28,711 nt of DNA from Pelargonium cotyledonis (GCA_036897625.1 JAYMTA010000441.1:1-28711); one strand, 5' to 3'; counted from the first letter of the stretch, positions 1 through 10,659 are shown. A program made the numbers and translations. Notes: a model not told the origin generated them from the sequence alone.

Positions 1-597
1 TGGGTGTGGAGTATAAAATGAATCAAAAGAGTACAGTTACCAAAAAAACCTCGTCCCCTCCCCATGAGAGGGATTTTTGAGATTTTCCCATAAACCCAAT
101 GAGCCAAAGGTCTAAGCTTTGAGCCTCTCTCTCTCTTTCTCTCTCTCTCTCTTTCTCTCTCTACGAGAGACTGAGGCTGACCCATCTCTCTCTCTCTATC
201 TCTTCTTCTCCTCTAGCTTATGTCATGTCATGCAAGTAAAGCAATAGCACCTCCCAACCCCAACCCCAACCCCTATAAGACTATTAGTTTTCGGCTCTCT
301 CTGGCCAGCTCATTTACATCCCCAATCACTTTCTCTCTCTAAAATAACTTTCAACGTTTCCTCCACCAGATCTCTCGGAACGAGCCGTGGATATGCGTGT
401 TCGTTGAGCTTTTTCTGGCTTCTGGGTTTTTTCCTCTTTTAAACACCCAATAACTCATCCTCATTCACTCTCTCGGAAAGAGGCACGCTCGCTTGTGCGT
501 CTCTTGATTTGATTAGAGGAAAAGGTGCGATTTTTATTGGTTCGACTCCGATTTTCGGCGGAGCAATTTGGTGGGTTGTTTGGAAAAAGGAGCAAAC
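1..597 (+). promoter_or_regulatory. Upstream region and probable 5' leader of the ULT1-type gene
   Basis: This stretch precedes the ULT1 start codon. Two TATA-like motifs are visible: TATAAAA at 12-18 and TATAAGA at 274-280. If the second is used, transcription would begin near 305 and give a leader of about 290 nt. If the first is used, the CT-rich tract would lie inside the leader. A C-rich run of CCAACC-type repeats sits at 254-273 just before the second motif, and pyrimidine-rich patches (CTCTCT) recur at 295-345. I cannot choose between the two start regions without transcript data. No upstream gene end is visible. Confidence 0.45.
122..206. repeat. CT/GA microsatellite tract
   Basis: Near-continuous CT dinucleotides, interrupted by TTT and by a short segment at 162-184, upstream of the ULT1 coding start. 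On the other strand this is a GA tract. GAGA-type repeats are known recruitment sites for BPC-family factors in plants; use as such here is inference. Confidence 0.8.
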
Positions 598-3500
598 ATG
601 GAAAATGGGGTGGAGAGGGAAGGTGGGTTGGTGGTGGTGTTCAGCGATGAGGAGCTGAGGGAGGTGAGTGGGCTGAGGAGAGGTGTGGACTATGTTGAGG
701 TGATGTGTGGCTGTACTAGCCATAGATACGGCGATGCTGTTGGCCGGCTTAGGGTTTTCATTAATGGTGATCTCGAAATCACCTGTGAATGCACACCTGG
801 TTGTCAGGAAGGTCTCTTTCTTTTTTTCATCTTTTTTCTCACTTTCTCCATCTAGCTGCTTCGATTATTTTGGGAAGCGGGTTTTGATTGTTATGCATGT
901 TGGATGTGTGTTTTGAGTCTCTGTGGCACGATGAGTTTGAAAGTTGATGAGTGTGGTGTGCTTGTATAATCTGCTTTGAGATGGGAGTGTACTGGTGGAG
1001 AGCTTTACGAGTTTGTCCCACACTTTTGAGTGTATGTCGTTGTGTCTCAATGACTGAGCTCTCTTCTTTATGTTACTAACAAGCAATGCATATCAGCATA
1101 TGTATATATGTATGTGCATCTCTGGCTTGGAGTGGCCTGCTTTTAGGTTGAAGCATGGCTTGGTTTTTGTTATAGCACTCATCTTTGTCTGGTTTTCAAC
1201 AAAGGAAGTCGACCTACATTGTTGTCATTTTTTGCAATTCTTAGACTTGTTTTTTGAGGTTTGATATTGCATAAAGTTCTGTTCTTTATGCTTGACAGAG
1301 CAAGTGATTAGATGGTGCTCTCTCTTTTCCTGTTGTTTTTTTTCTTGTTTGGATGATGAGTATCACAACCTTAGTGTTGAAAAGTTAGGTTGAGTATTTT
1401 GTGACAAGGCCATGGTAAATTCCATCCAATTATCCAACGTTGGATTTGTTTTACAATATTGATCAAGCATGCATGTGGATTCCAAAGTTTGAATTCTGCT
1501 TTCCTGTGATTGTTTATGTGCATGTCTTTAGGTTAGTATAATGTTATATTTGTGGAAAGTATTTGATATCATAGCTTAGAACTACCTTTCTTTATAACTG
1601 GTGATCCGAGTAGAAGTGCTTGATATTGCGAAGGATCCAACATTCAAGGCTTGCCACGATATGCCATCATATCAAAAAAGCTCTATAGGTTGTTTTGGAA
1701 ATTTATCTTAAGTGGCTTACTCAAGAGGGCTCAAGTACTTTGGAAGATTGATAATGAAGTAATCATTTTAGTTAGTGGTGGATTGGGACACAAATTGATA
1801 CTCTCCTGTAGGAAACCCGGGACAATAATGAGTATAGTATCCACCTCTTTAATCCTTTCGTACTTCACAGTACTTCAAACTTTTACATCTTTTTGTATCC
1901 TTCTTTCTTGTTTTCATTAAACTCAACACTTTCCATTCCCTTGAAGAGAAAATAGCAAGTCCAATGGATAGTTTAGCCACAAAATAATGGGGTGTCCTTC
2001 CATATTATTATGCCAATCTTTTTCGGGCTTGGATGTTTGGCATTTTCATGTGTTGTTAGTTTGCCGGAACTAATTTTTAGTAAACTGGTCTTTCTTGTCT
2101 CTAGCATGAATGCTTGTAAAAGGATTACAGTATGATTAATACCTGGTTAGGATGTATTTGTTTCATTTCATGTGTATTATTATGAAAATCTAATCCCGTT
2201 CGAGGTGAATTTAACATTCTCATGGTGTTTTCAATTGTGTTTGGTAAATGTTTTGACTAGATAAGTTGACCCCGGCTGCATTTGAAAAGCATTCTGGAAG
2301 AGAGACTGCTAGAAAATGGAAGAACAATGTTTGGGTCATAGTTAATGGGGAGAAGGTTCCGTTGTCAAAGACGGTACTGCTGAAATACTACAACCAAGCA
2401 TCAAAGCATGCCAATGGGTCTAAAAGATCCCAAAATGGTCGTGTTTGTCACCGTGATGAGTTTGTTCGCTGTAGTAATTGTAACAAGGAGCGCAGGTTTC
2501 GTCTTCGTTCCAAAGAGGAATGTAGGATTCACCATGATGCTTTGGCAGATTCAAACTGGAAATGTGCTGATCTCCCATATGACAAGTACGTTTCCCCTTA
2601 TGCCTAGTTCTCAACTATATATGAAATTTGATACATGTGCAAATTATACATAGTAATTACATGTAAAAAAATTCATTGTATCCATGGCATTAATTATCTT
2701 TTACATTTATTGGGGTTCAACTGAATTCAGAAAATTGTTAATAAGAAAAATGAAGTTAACTGTCTTAGTGTGCCTCTTTATTGGTTTCAGTTGTTCTGCT
2801 CCTGTATTACTACTAGTATCAGATTTTCAACTAAGCAAAAAAAAATTAATAATAACAAAATGCAAACCATCTAACTTATAACTGGGATAGCTTGTAGGAA
2901 CTTTGTATCTGACATGATATTTGGAACTGTAATTTTCTGCTGGCACATTGCTAGAGCTATTTTGTAGGTTGTGACTCAAGTGAAGCTTAGAGAGTACACT
3001 TTTTTAGTAATTTGTGTAATGCACTCATTATTATGCTAGAAATCAGTAGCGAGATCTGTCTGAAGATGCTAGCTTTATATGTGGAAAAGTTTAATACTAT
3101 GGTTTGTATTTGATAGAAATTTGTTTTTGTGGGGTCTCATCTGCAATACATATGATATTCCCTCTTGCAGTACATTATATCATCAACGATTCTCATCCCT
3201 CATTTAATGTGGAATGAGAATCGTTGATGATATAATGTGCAAGGAGAGTTTAATGAATTAACAGATATCTCATGATCAATAGCATTTTTAACTTCATGAT
3301 CTCAATAATATGAATGTCGAATGATTAAAAAACAGAGTTATCCATCAGTTTGTATCTGTTGTAAGTTGATTGCTGTTGAATATCAGAATGACTTGCCTGA
3401 ATATCTTGGTGCTGAAGTGTTACAAGAGCTGAACATTGTACAGCATGTGGTACTAATAAGTTGATTGCAAACTTTATAATGTTGATTATTTTGTACATTT

Positions 3501-4169
3501 TCATAAAAAAGAGGCACTGGTTGTGAGATGTAATAGTTAGGTGTCACTGGTTGTGAGATGAAATTTTAGAGTTTATTTGCGAGGGATGGACAGACAACTG
3601 TTAACTTGAAATAAAAGATAGTATTTAAGATAAAGTTGGGAGGGATAGCCAGAGTTAGATACATGCTGAAGTTGAAGGGGATTAAAACAATGGTAATGAT
3701 AGTAAATGAGGTCATTGTTTAGGTATCTACTAGACTACCACTTGTGGAGATTCTTTTCTTTCCTTTTCTTTGTTATATATAGGCAGAGATTCTTCTCTTA
3801 TTCTATTGAAACCTGGTGTCCACTAGATTTGAATCTTTATATTCCCATGCTGACCTGTGTATGGCAATAATTGGTAGAAGTAACATTCTTTCCCATGCAT
3901 AAATTTATGCATGCAGACATATTAGCTGCAGTCATGTAGCCTGATTACATGTGTAATGATTCTATATTGATTTCTGTTCAATGATTGTGTTTAGGATAAC
4001 ATGTGATGATGATGAAGAACGAGCTAGTCGCAGAGTTTACAGGGGTTGCTGTCGGTCTCCTACATGTAAGGGCTGCACCTCCTGTGTATGCTTTGGGTGT
4101 GAAATCTGTCGCTTCTCAGATTGCAGCTGCCAGATTTGCACCGACTTCACAAGGAATGCAAGAACTTAA
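598..4169 (+). CDS. ULT1: ULTRAPETALA1-like SAND-domain trithorax factor (3 exons)
   Basis: Coding exons 598-811, 2261-2585 and 3995-4169 join in frame (GT-AG at both introns) to 714 nt, 237 aa, the same length I recall for Arabidopsis ULT1. The protein has a SAND-type domain in its first half (YVEVMCGCTSHRYGDAVGRL, then DLEITCECTPGC, then AFEKHSGRETARKWKNNVWV) and a cysteine-rich B-box-like tail (CCRSPTCKGCTSCVCFGCEI and following) from about residue 190. Family knowledge: ULT1 is a plant nuclear protein acting as a trithorax-type antagonist of Polycomb silencing, notably for floral meristem termination through AGAMOUS. The ATG at 598 was chosen because it is the first ATG of the frame. The N-terminal 20 residues are acidic and poorly conserved, as is normal. 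Introns are 1449 and 1409 bp; the second carries an inverted repeat. The gene converges on NAF1. A paralogue (ULT2 type) is the only real alternative name. Confidence 0.95.
812..2260 (+). other. ULT1 intron 1
   Basis: AT-rich intron with donor GTCTCTTTC and acceptor TTTTGACTAG. Short open frames inside it have no recognisable protein features, and I see no mobile element or RNA gene. Confidence 0.85.
3172..3238. repeat. Perfect 25-bp inverted repeat (hairpin) in ULT1 intron 2
   Basis: Left arm 3172-3196 and right arm 3214-3238 are exact reverse complements around a 17-nt loop. Pairing extends outward through TTGCA with a 2-nt bulge (TTGCAGTACATT against TTGCACATT), giving a stem of about 30 bp. 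The right side contains GGAATGAGAATCG (3211-3223), which also occurs in the MITE-like element at 6552-6726. A MITE remnant or a foldback RNA are the likely explanations. Confidence 0.85.
3515..3560. repeat. 16-bp direct repeat, 30-bp period
   Basis: CACTGGTTGTGAGATG occurs at 3515-3530 and again at 3545-3560 in ULT1 intron 2. It looks like a small local duplication with diverged spacers. Confidence 0.8.
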
Positions 4170-4907
4170 TTCAGTGCCCCCACTTTAACCATGACATTTC
4201 CCATTTATCCTTGGTGGCTTATTTACTCTGATGATTGCTTTTCTAAATCCCACCCCTCATTTCATATCCGAAAACCAAGGTACCACCCCAAATTCCTTGA
4301 GAAATCTTTTGTTAACATTTTCCTCCAAATGTAAGACTTGAAGTCTATCTTTGAGTTCCATTGTAGTTCTCATTGATTGGTCTAACAACTTGCAAATCAA
4401 GTTATTTATTTAGCTTCATCAATATTTGAGCATTCTCTGCTTAAATCATTTACTTTGTTGCATATAATTTAGTATGCTTATTTGAACTTAATTTACAAGG
4501 CTTTGAATGATACAAGAATGTTTCTCCTTTGGGATGCTTATCGTTACCCAATATTTTGGCATTCAATGTGTGTAGTGGCAAACAAGTACAAAGGTAGACG
4601 TGAACCACAATCTAATATCAGAAATGTGTGTAGGTGATGAGTAATTTCAAGTCAGCCAAATCATCAATTTAGATGTGATGATACAAGCATAATTCTGTTT
4701 AAGGATTGATTCTCAACATGTTTCATAAACCTATGCATCTCAAATTGCAACAATCTGATATATTTTGTTCTACAATGCAAAAGAACTTTTGCCTGCCTAC
4801 TAATGTCTAATAAAAATGAGGCAAGTCATATATCAGACATTTAACACAAAGTAAGTACTTCAAGAATGCCTACAACTTCATTCCCAAGGCCATTTCATCA
4901 GCTCCTC
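4170..4907. other. Convergent intergenic region with the ULT1 and NAF1 3' ends
   Basis: AT-rich DNA between the stop codons of two convergent genes. It must hold both 3'UTRs; I cannot place the poly(A) sites. No further gene is visible. Confidence 0.7.
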
Positions 4908-7900
4908 TCATTTGGATTGGTGTCGCCCTCTTCCACCTGCAAAACGGCCACCACCACGATGATATGGTTTCCTCCCTCGACCACGACCAGATGATGCACC
5001 CTGATTAAATTGCTGGGGTGCTTCGTCGCTTCCTGGAATGACAGGTGGTAGAAAATTATGATTCTGTCCCATTTGAACTCCATTGGGAGTCATCACTTGA
5101 CCTGCATTTGGGGGAAGGGGATGTTGCTGGCCTTGAAAACCCATCCCAAATGGTATTTGGTTGAAGCCATTTTGACCCACAAACCCTGTCCAAGGTGCGC
5201 ATGCAGATCCTGGAAAAAAGAAGGGCTGAACCCCAGTAGGCCTCTGGGTGGAATCAAACTGCTGCTGAAATGGCATTCTGTTTTGCATAGGCATTTTATA
5301 AGGATTCTGAAAAAGATTCTGCAATAGCCATGGCATCCCTTCAGCAGGAAATCCATTGGCAAAGCTATTACCCTGTGGCTGCTGATATTGCATCCCATTA
5401 TTCCATGCTCCATTTGGAATTGGAGCAAAACCTCTAGTCTGTGTATTTTGTGGAAACGAGGGATTCATACCAGTTCCACCAGTGGGAGCCTGTCCATTGT
5501 TGAAAGAGCTGTTACCATGATCATGTGCCGAAGCAACTGGAGGAATATGGTGCTGGTTTTGATCAGGAGGAAGCTGACTGGCACCCGTGTTTGGTAGCTG
5601 GCCTGAAGGGTTACTATTTTTCCATTGCCCATCCCTATTTTTATTTTTACCCTTCTTTCTATTATTTTTCCCTTCACCAAGATTCTGGTCATTCGAGCCC
5701 CTCTTTGACATTTTCTGCAGTCTCTTATACTCGGCCTCTTTCTCATCATCCGAAAACTCTGCCTCATCTGACACCTCTTCATCATTGTCACCAGATGCGT
5801 CATACCCTTTCTGGTAGAGATTCTTATCGTTGAGCACATGATCAACAAATTCTGGAACAAAAGAGATTAGAGAGCCATCTTGGAGTTCAGCAGGGACTTC
5901 ACTTTCTGAATTGTATCTCACCACATAGTAAGGGCTTTTGACAGGGCCAAAGATTTCATCTATCAACCCCAGTGGAGATCGTTTTTCTGTTATCCAGAGG
6001 ATAGAGCCCTCACTAAGAGGGTTGTGCTTCTCCAGCCCTTCTACAATGACTTTGGCACCTATTATCTGCAAAGTAACAACCAATATCACAAAACTGATCA
6101 AGATATTGCTGTTGAAAACCAATACACAACTTGATGACCAAACAACTAATAAAGCATTGCAATTTCAGGGACCAGTAGTGCTTATTGCTTAATGTTATGT
6201 CTCTCCTAATCAGAATCATCCATAGTCCCAGTTTCTGGAATCTTACCGATAATACAACTCCAACAGGCAGCATTTGATGATTTGGCTGCAAGACCACGTC
6301 CACAGGAGGAACTGGTGGGAGATCCTGAAAATTCAAGAAATTTATCAGCTCCTAAAAATGTGATAAGAACAGCCCATAGGACGTCTTGATGTCTAATTGA
6401 TCAATCACAAAGAAAATTTAAAGAACACTAGGCCTGTCTGATGAAACATGTATCCTTCAGAGGTGTCATGGAAGCACAGTAGGCAAGGAGTTAAGGAATC
6501 TATCACCTGCTGTCTCATAAGAGGATAGGTTCGAAAAACCCAAACCATTAAGGCACTCTTTGGAGTAAATTTTCCGGAATGAGAATCGAATCAAGAATGG
6601 GAATGGGAATAGGCATTTTTCATGACCAAAAAGCCTTGATCTAAACATTCACAACAATCTCATTCCCATTCCCATTCCGGTTCTTGTTTCTCATTCCTTG
6701 ACCAAAATTGTAATTCAAACGCTACCAAATTGTATCTTGTAGACAGCTACTATTAAAATACCCATTTATGCCCCAAGCCCCCAAATCAACACAAAAGTGC
6801 TTTGTCAATTCTACATTCTAACAGTCCATTCTTGTAGTTTACATAGAAGAGGCATATATGTTATAATCATTGCTCTATATTAATGAAGTTACAGCTTATC
6901 ATATAATCATTTTCCCAGTCATTTTTCTTCAATATCATATCACCCAGGTTTTTCACAAGTCTACCAATACTACAATAAGAAGATTAAACATCAGCACACA
7001 TTACTATAAAATTAGACTAGCTAAAGCTGGAAGTGATCCACAATCCACGTCCACACCTTAATTTGTTTCATGTGAATTTCACAAACTTCTTTGAAAATAT
7101 CAAGACAATACACTAGAAAGATAAGTCCCGACAAATTTAACAGCTTCAAAGTGAAATGACTGAACTATGTGAACTAATAAACCAAATTTAATCAACAAAT
7201 AATCATCAAAGCCACCATTACTTACAGCAAGCTCATTCTTTGATCTAATAGGCTTTGCAGCACCACCCCCACCATCATCTTCTTCATCAACAACACTCCA
7301 AGTTACCATGTTATCAACATCAACATCATCATCATCATCATCTTCTTCATCATCCTTAGTAACCATCAGCCTCCCATCAGCCTCCATTATCTCACCTTCT
7401 TCAATCTCAATTTCCACATTTACCTCTTTATTCCCCTCCATCTTCTTGTGTTCACCGGCACCATTGTCATCGTCACTATCACTTTCATTTTCATCGCCGC
7501 TGGAAGAGGAGCTCTCAAACTCCGAACTACTCTCACTAGAAGATGCCGAAGACGAAGAAGAACCTGCGGTCTCTGGCCCCGAAACACTCACACTGTCATC
7601 TTCATCGTCACCGGCCATCTTTGTCTTCAAATCATTTCCACCCAAAAGACCACAACTTCCAGTCTCCCCATTCAAACTAACCTTCCCCAAATCTTTCGCA
7701 ATCGAAAAGCTTAATTTCCCCAACTTCTCGCTCTCCTCTGCTTCCACCTTCAGCTCGTCAACAGAGCCATCAACAATTAGCTCCCACTCAGTCGTAGCAA
7801 CTGGGCCCTCAGAAAGAAACTTTCCATCAGACCCATCTTCAGCCATCCCAACAACACCAAATGCACCATTATCAGCACCAACCCTTTCTGGGTTTTCAAC

Positions 7901-8125
7901 AGGAACAGCATCGCCTTCCTCAGCCATCTCAAGAGCTCCGAATTCGATTATGTCGATGCTATCTGGATTCGCCGCGGTGGGATTATCTTGAAACCATTCG
8001 TTTATAGACTCGAAATCAAAGAAAGAATCAGCAAAGGACGTCGCGTCGCTGGTCTTGGGGTCGGGAAGCTCTGACGGTTCAGAGAGGTCTTCTACAGAGG
8101 TGGGTTTAGAGAGAGACTGTAACAT
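4908..8125 (-). CDS. NAF1: NAF1, H/ACA snoRNP assembly factor (3 exons)
   Basis: Coding exons in transcription order are 8125-7226, 6324-6247 and 6065-4908 (900, 78 and 1158 nt). Both junctions are phase 0 and GT-AG, giving 711 aa. Residues 1-300 are acidic and low-complexity: a Ser/Glu stretch near 190-215 and Asp/Glu runs around 265-285. Residues 301-415 form the Gar1/Naf1 core (DLPPVPPVDVVL, LPVGVVLSIIGAKVIVEG, GSILWITEKRSPLGLIDEIF, PVKSPYYVVRYNS, FVDHVLNDKNLYQKGYDASG). An acidic segment with EVSDEAEFSDDEKEAEYKRL follows, then an Asn/Gln/Pro/Gly-rich region, and the protein ends in an RGRGR/RGGGR motif. Family knowledge: NAF1 binds the dyskerin homologue and assembles H/ACA RNPs in the nucleus before GAR1 replaces it. 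The frame is open upstream only through non-ATG codons, so the ATG at 8125 is used. Intron 1 contains a MITE-like element. The promoter has telo-box and site II motifs, fitting a ribosome-biogenesis gene. Confidence 0.93.
6552..6726. mobile_element. MITE-like element in NAF1 intron 1
   Basis: A 175-bp element whose ends form a long imperfect inverted repeat. The left end reads GGCACTCTTTGGAGTAAAT and the reverse-complemented right end GGTAGCGTTTGAATTACAAT; further in, both carry GGAATGAGAA and then GGGAATGGGAAT. There is no coding capacity. The left flank is TAA and the right flank AAA, so a 3-bp target duplication is only approximate. The GG-rich end and the possible TAA flank suggest a Tourist (PIF/Harbinger) type, which is inference. 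Confidence 0.7.
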
Positions 8126-8222
8126 CTCCAAAGAAGCGAAAAACACGGGATTGCAGGAGCAGAAATGAGCTCAGAGGAAGAGAGCATCGGGGTTTCATGG
8201 CAAGTTTAATAAGTAGTAGTCT

Positions 8223-8252
8223 GTTTGGGGACAGAGGTTTTGTTTGGGGACA
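8223..8252. repeat. Direct repeat GTTTGGGGACA in the NAF1 upstream region
   Basis: The 11-mer GTTTGGGGACA occurs at 8223-8233 and 8242-8252, about 100 bp upstream of the NAF1 start codon. It is either a small duplication or a paired binding site. Confidence 0.7.
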
Positions 8253-8262
8253 ATATTCTGTG

Positions 8263-8296
8263 TTAAACCCTAGTGGACTCAGAGTCTAGGGTTTAA
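8263..8296 (-). promoter_or_regulatory. Palindromic double telo-box upstream of NAF1
   Basis: TTAAACCCTAG (8263-8273) and CTAGGGTTTAA (8286-8296) are exact reverse complements. The inner bases extend the palindrome (ACTC / GAGT) with a 3-nt TGG bulge on the left. Each arm contains AAACCCTA, the plant telo-box, starting 138 bp upstream of the ATG. Telo-boxes are typical of promoters of ribosomal-protein and nucleolar genes, which fits the NAF1 function. Confidence 0.65.
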
Positions 8297-8417
8297 GAGG
8301 TATTGAGTTGGAGAACCTTATGCCCAATACGTCGTCGTATTTTCTTTGCGCTTTTAAATTTCTCCATTAATTTCTTGAAAACAAACAGAGACCAAATTAA
8401 GAGCTCATAGACTGATT

Positions 8418-8423
8418 TGGGCC
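8418..8423. promoter_or_regulatory. Site II motif (TGGGCC) upstream of NAF1
   Basis: TGGGCC matches the TGGGCY site II element bound by TCP factors, and lies about 120 bp beyond the telo-box palindrome. Telo-box plus site II is the known pair in growth-related plant promoters. A single 6-mer can occur by chance, so the support is the pairing. Confidence 0.4.
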
Positions 8424-10250
8424 GAACTTTTTGAATTGGATGACCCATTTAGGCGTGGAAAATTTATTGGACTTGCGAGACCAGCTCAAATAGCCGAACA
8501 TTCAACAACCTCTTGACATTTGAGTGGTTATAAGTATCTATTTTGAATTTTATCTGTAATCTCCAAAGATCGAGCCAATTTTGTAATGTTCCGTTGTTGA
8601 ACAAAAAAAAACATAACATGGGTGTTCTTCATTAAATTCAAGTAGGTCACAGGCAATACAGTTGGCTAAAAAGGACAATAATATGCAAGCTCATTCACCT
8701 AGCTTGACCCACTCTGCATTTGCAGGTTTGGTTTCTCTTCCATATTCTATACTAAAGTACGGAGTAATTAATTATATGCATATATAGCTCTCAATTAAGC
8801 TAAATATATAATAGTTAATACACCATGCACTGCATATATGGTGAAATCTTGAGAGTGTCAATCACTCACAAGTGATGCTAGGAACCCCAAAAAAAAAACA
8901 TGTCTTGATTAATCCTCCTCACAGTCACCAAAACATTTGTAGAGAAAACAGATCCATGCGTTGATGTATGATGAAAATAATTTTGCAAGGGAGCTTAGCT
9001 TTTAAGTCACTGAAGAAAAACATAGAAACCTTAGGTGTTAAGTTAGAAAATTTGTGTGCGCAATGCAACCAATTGAATAAATATGGACCCAATTAGTAGT
9101 ACAAAATAATAAATTACTATGTCAATGTCTAGCACTAGCAGTTTGTTCCTTTCAACCATTTAATGTAAACAACCTACCAGTAACAGCAACTCATGTCATA
9201 ACCAGCTGCCAATGTATACAGTTTTACATTTCAGACTCTCTGCTCCTCACTTGCAACTACTTATATATCAGGAGATTTGAATTTGATTAATTTTCAATCC
9301 AACCACTGAGGATGAGACATAATTAAGATTGAAGTTTAGTAGTATAAGTATGACTTGCTGGATTCAGATTTAACGTCAATTAATGTGAGTCAAACTCTAG
9401 TAAGATTTAACGTCATGATGTGCCACATATATAATTGACAATATATTCTTTGGTAAAAATGCGTAAAACTGTAACTAAAAATATTTTTTTTTAAGGGAGT
9501 AATTCATGTAGAAGCTCAATGTTTCTCGTGCAAATTTTGGTTTTCTCTAAAACGAAAAGATAACAGGTATATTGTGTTTTTATTCATATAATATGCATAT
9601 GATCATTGGCATAATTAAATGAACAAATAGAATCGGTCTGTGACTCTTTATAGTGACATGTGTAATGCTAATTAGTGGAAGCTTCAAATGATAGGAGAGT
9701 TAGATGTGAGCATTAATTAGTACATTTTCAGATTCCCAGCCCCATCACATGCCAATTAGTACGTAATGGCTGTGTCGCAATCTGGTTGAACATAATTAAC
9801 CATACCATACCAAACCAAACCAAACCAGTACTTGCCACCTAAACACCAACTCTTTGATTATATTGATTTGATGCCAATTGAAATTACCAAACCATCCTTC
9901 ATATTCATGGCCATGCATAGTACCCAATTAACTAGTATAATCAACTCAAAACCAGTATTGTACTCTATTTGCTTTCGATTTGATAAGTAGCTTTGACAAA
10001 CTTAGAGATCAAAATTCCAAACATGAAAATGATTATATGATTGGTACCACTCTTTTTATTTCAAATACATAAATATTCACATGTATACATATATTTTATC
10101 AATGTCGAAGGCAAAATTATTCTTTGGCCACAGACAATATCACCGGAGACTCCGTCCGTCCAGGCAACAACGAGCACTTGTGTGTGTTTGTCTCTGAATA
10201 CATCGCCGGCCAATCTTTAGCTAATCAATTAAATTAGAGAATTCGAGACC
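8424..10250. other. AT-rich intergenic region without a recognised gene
   Basis: About 1.8 kb between the NAF1 promoter and the 3' end of the small zinc-ribbon gene. Open frames are short and none has recognisable features. A short run of CCAAA/CCATA repeats sits at 9809-9837. I searched by eye for common mature plant miRNA sequences and tRNA boxes and found none. The last part, from about 10130, is less AT-rich and probably includes the 3'UTR of the neighbouring gene. Confidence 0.6.
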
Positions 10251-10457
10251 CTACCGGTAAGATCGAAGAACCGCACCACAGAAGGTACAGATAATAGCTC
10301 TCCAAGATTTCCAGTAAAACGGAACAGAACAGAACCTGGTAGCAGTCTTCATATCGGCGACGCTGGCTCCTCCGCCGCAGCGCGAGCACGTGCCGGCCCA
10401 GGGCTTGCTGCTCTGGATCTTGCGCGTCTGGTCTACTAGGAAACAGTAGAACACCAT
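10251..10457 (-). CDS. Small cysteine-motif (zinc-ribbon-like) plant protein, 68 aa
   Basis: A single-exon frame from ATG at 10457 to TAG at 10251. The protein is short and basic with two CxxC pairs, C24-x2-C27 (TCSRCGGG) and C57-x2-C60 (CTFCGAVL), plus a lone C43. The 29-residue gap between the pairs and the glycine after the second cysteine of each are typical of a zinc ribbon. A set of plant proteins of 65-70 aa shares this layout and is often mislabelled 'methionyl-tRNA synthetase'; I recognise the layout but do not know a function. There is no signal peptide or clear membrane segment. A TATA box 55 bp upstream of the ATG and a G-box further out support a real, compact, possibly inducible gene. 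A longer overlapping frame in the same strand is a shadow. Confidence 0.75.
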   Translation of the reverse strand: MVFYCFLVDQTRKIQSSKPWAGTCSRCGGGASVADMKTATRFCSVPFYWKSWRAIICTFCGAVLRSYR

Positions 10458-10511
10458 TTGGATGGATCACTTTGGTCGTTGGCTTGGCTTCTTCTGTTAG
10501 AGAGTGAGGTG

Positions 10512-10520
10512 ATTTATATA
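10512..10520 (-). promoter_or_regulatory. TATA box of the 68-aa zinc-ribbon gene
   Basis: Minus strand reads TATATAAAT. It lies 55 bp upstream of the ATG at 10457, implying a leader of roughly 25-35 nt. Confidence 0.65.
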
Positions 10521-10646
10521 GGCATGGAGGATGAGAGGTTAAAGATGGAGCAGCTTCTGTTACTGCTTTCAAACCAAGCCGTTGGATATATTTATGAGGC
10601 AGTAGCTGTTAACAACGAAGGTTTTGACCGACCTGTGGAATGTTGG

Positions 10647-10652
10647 CACGTG
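10647..10652. promoter_or_regulatory. G-box / ABRE-like motif
   Basis: CACGTG within GGCACGTGTG, 190 bp upstream of the zinc-ribbon gene start. This is the core bound by plant bZIP and bHLH factors. Function is inferred from position only. Confidence 0.4.
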
Positions 10653-10659
10653 TGAGATG

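Noticed and set aside
1651..1920. An 89-codon frame in ULT1 intron 1
   Set aside because: No recognisable domain, low-complexity hydrophobic content, and it lies within an intron with clear flanking exons.
5465..5860. A 131-codon minus-strand frame inside NAF1
   Set aside because: It is an alternative frame of NAF1 exon 3, rich in Met/Arg/Ile with no family features.
7308..7991. A 227-codon serine-rich open frame on the plus strand
   Set aside because: It is antisense to the acidic NAF1 exon 1: Asp/Glu/Ser codons read backwards give a stop-poor, Ser-rich frame. No domain is visible.
10234..10572. A 112-codon frame on the minus strand overlapping the 68-aa gene
   Set aside because: It reads the same DNA in another frame, spans the TATA box, and lacks the CxxC pattern that marks the real protein.
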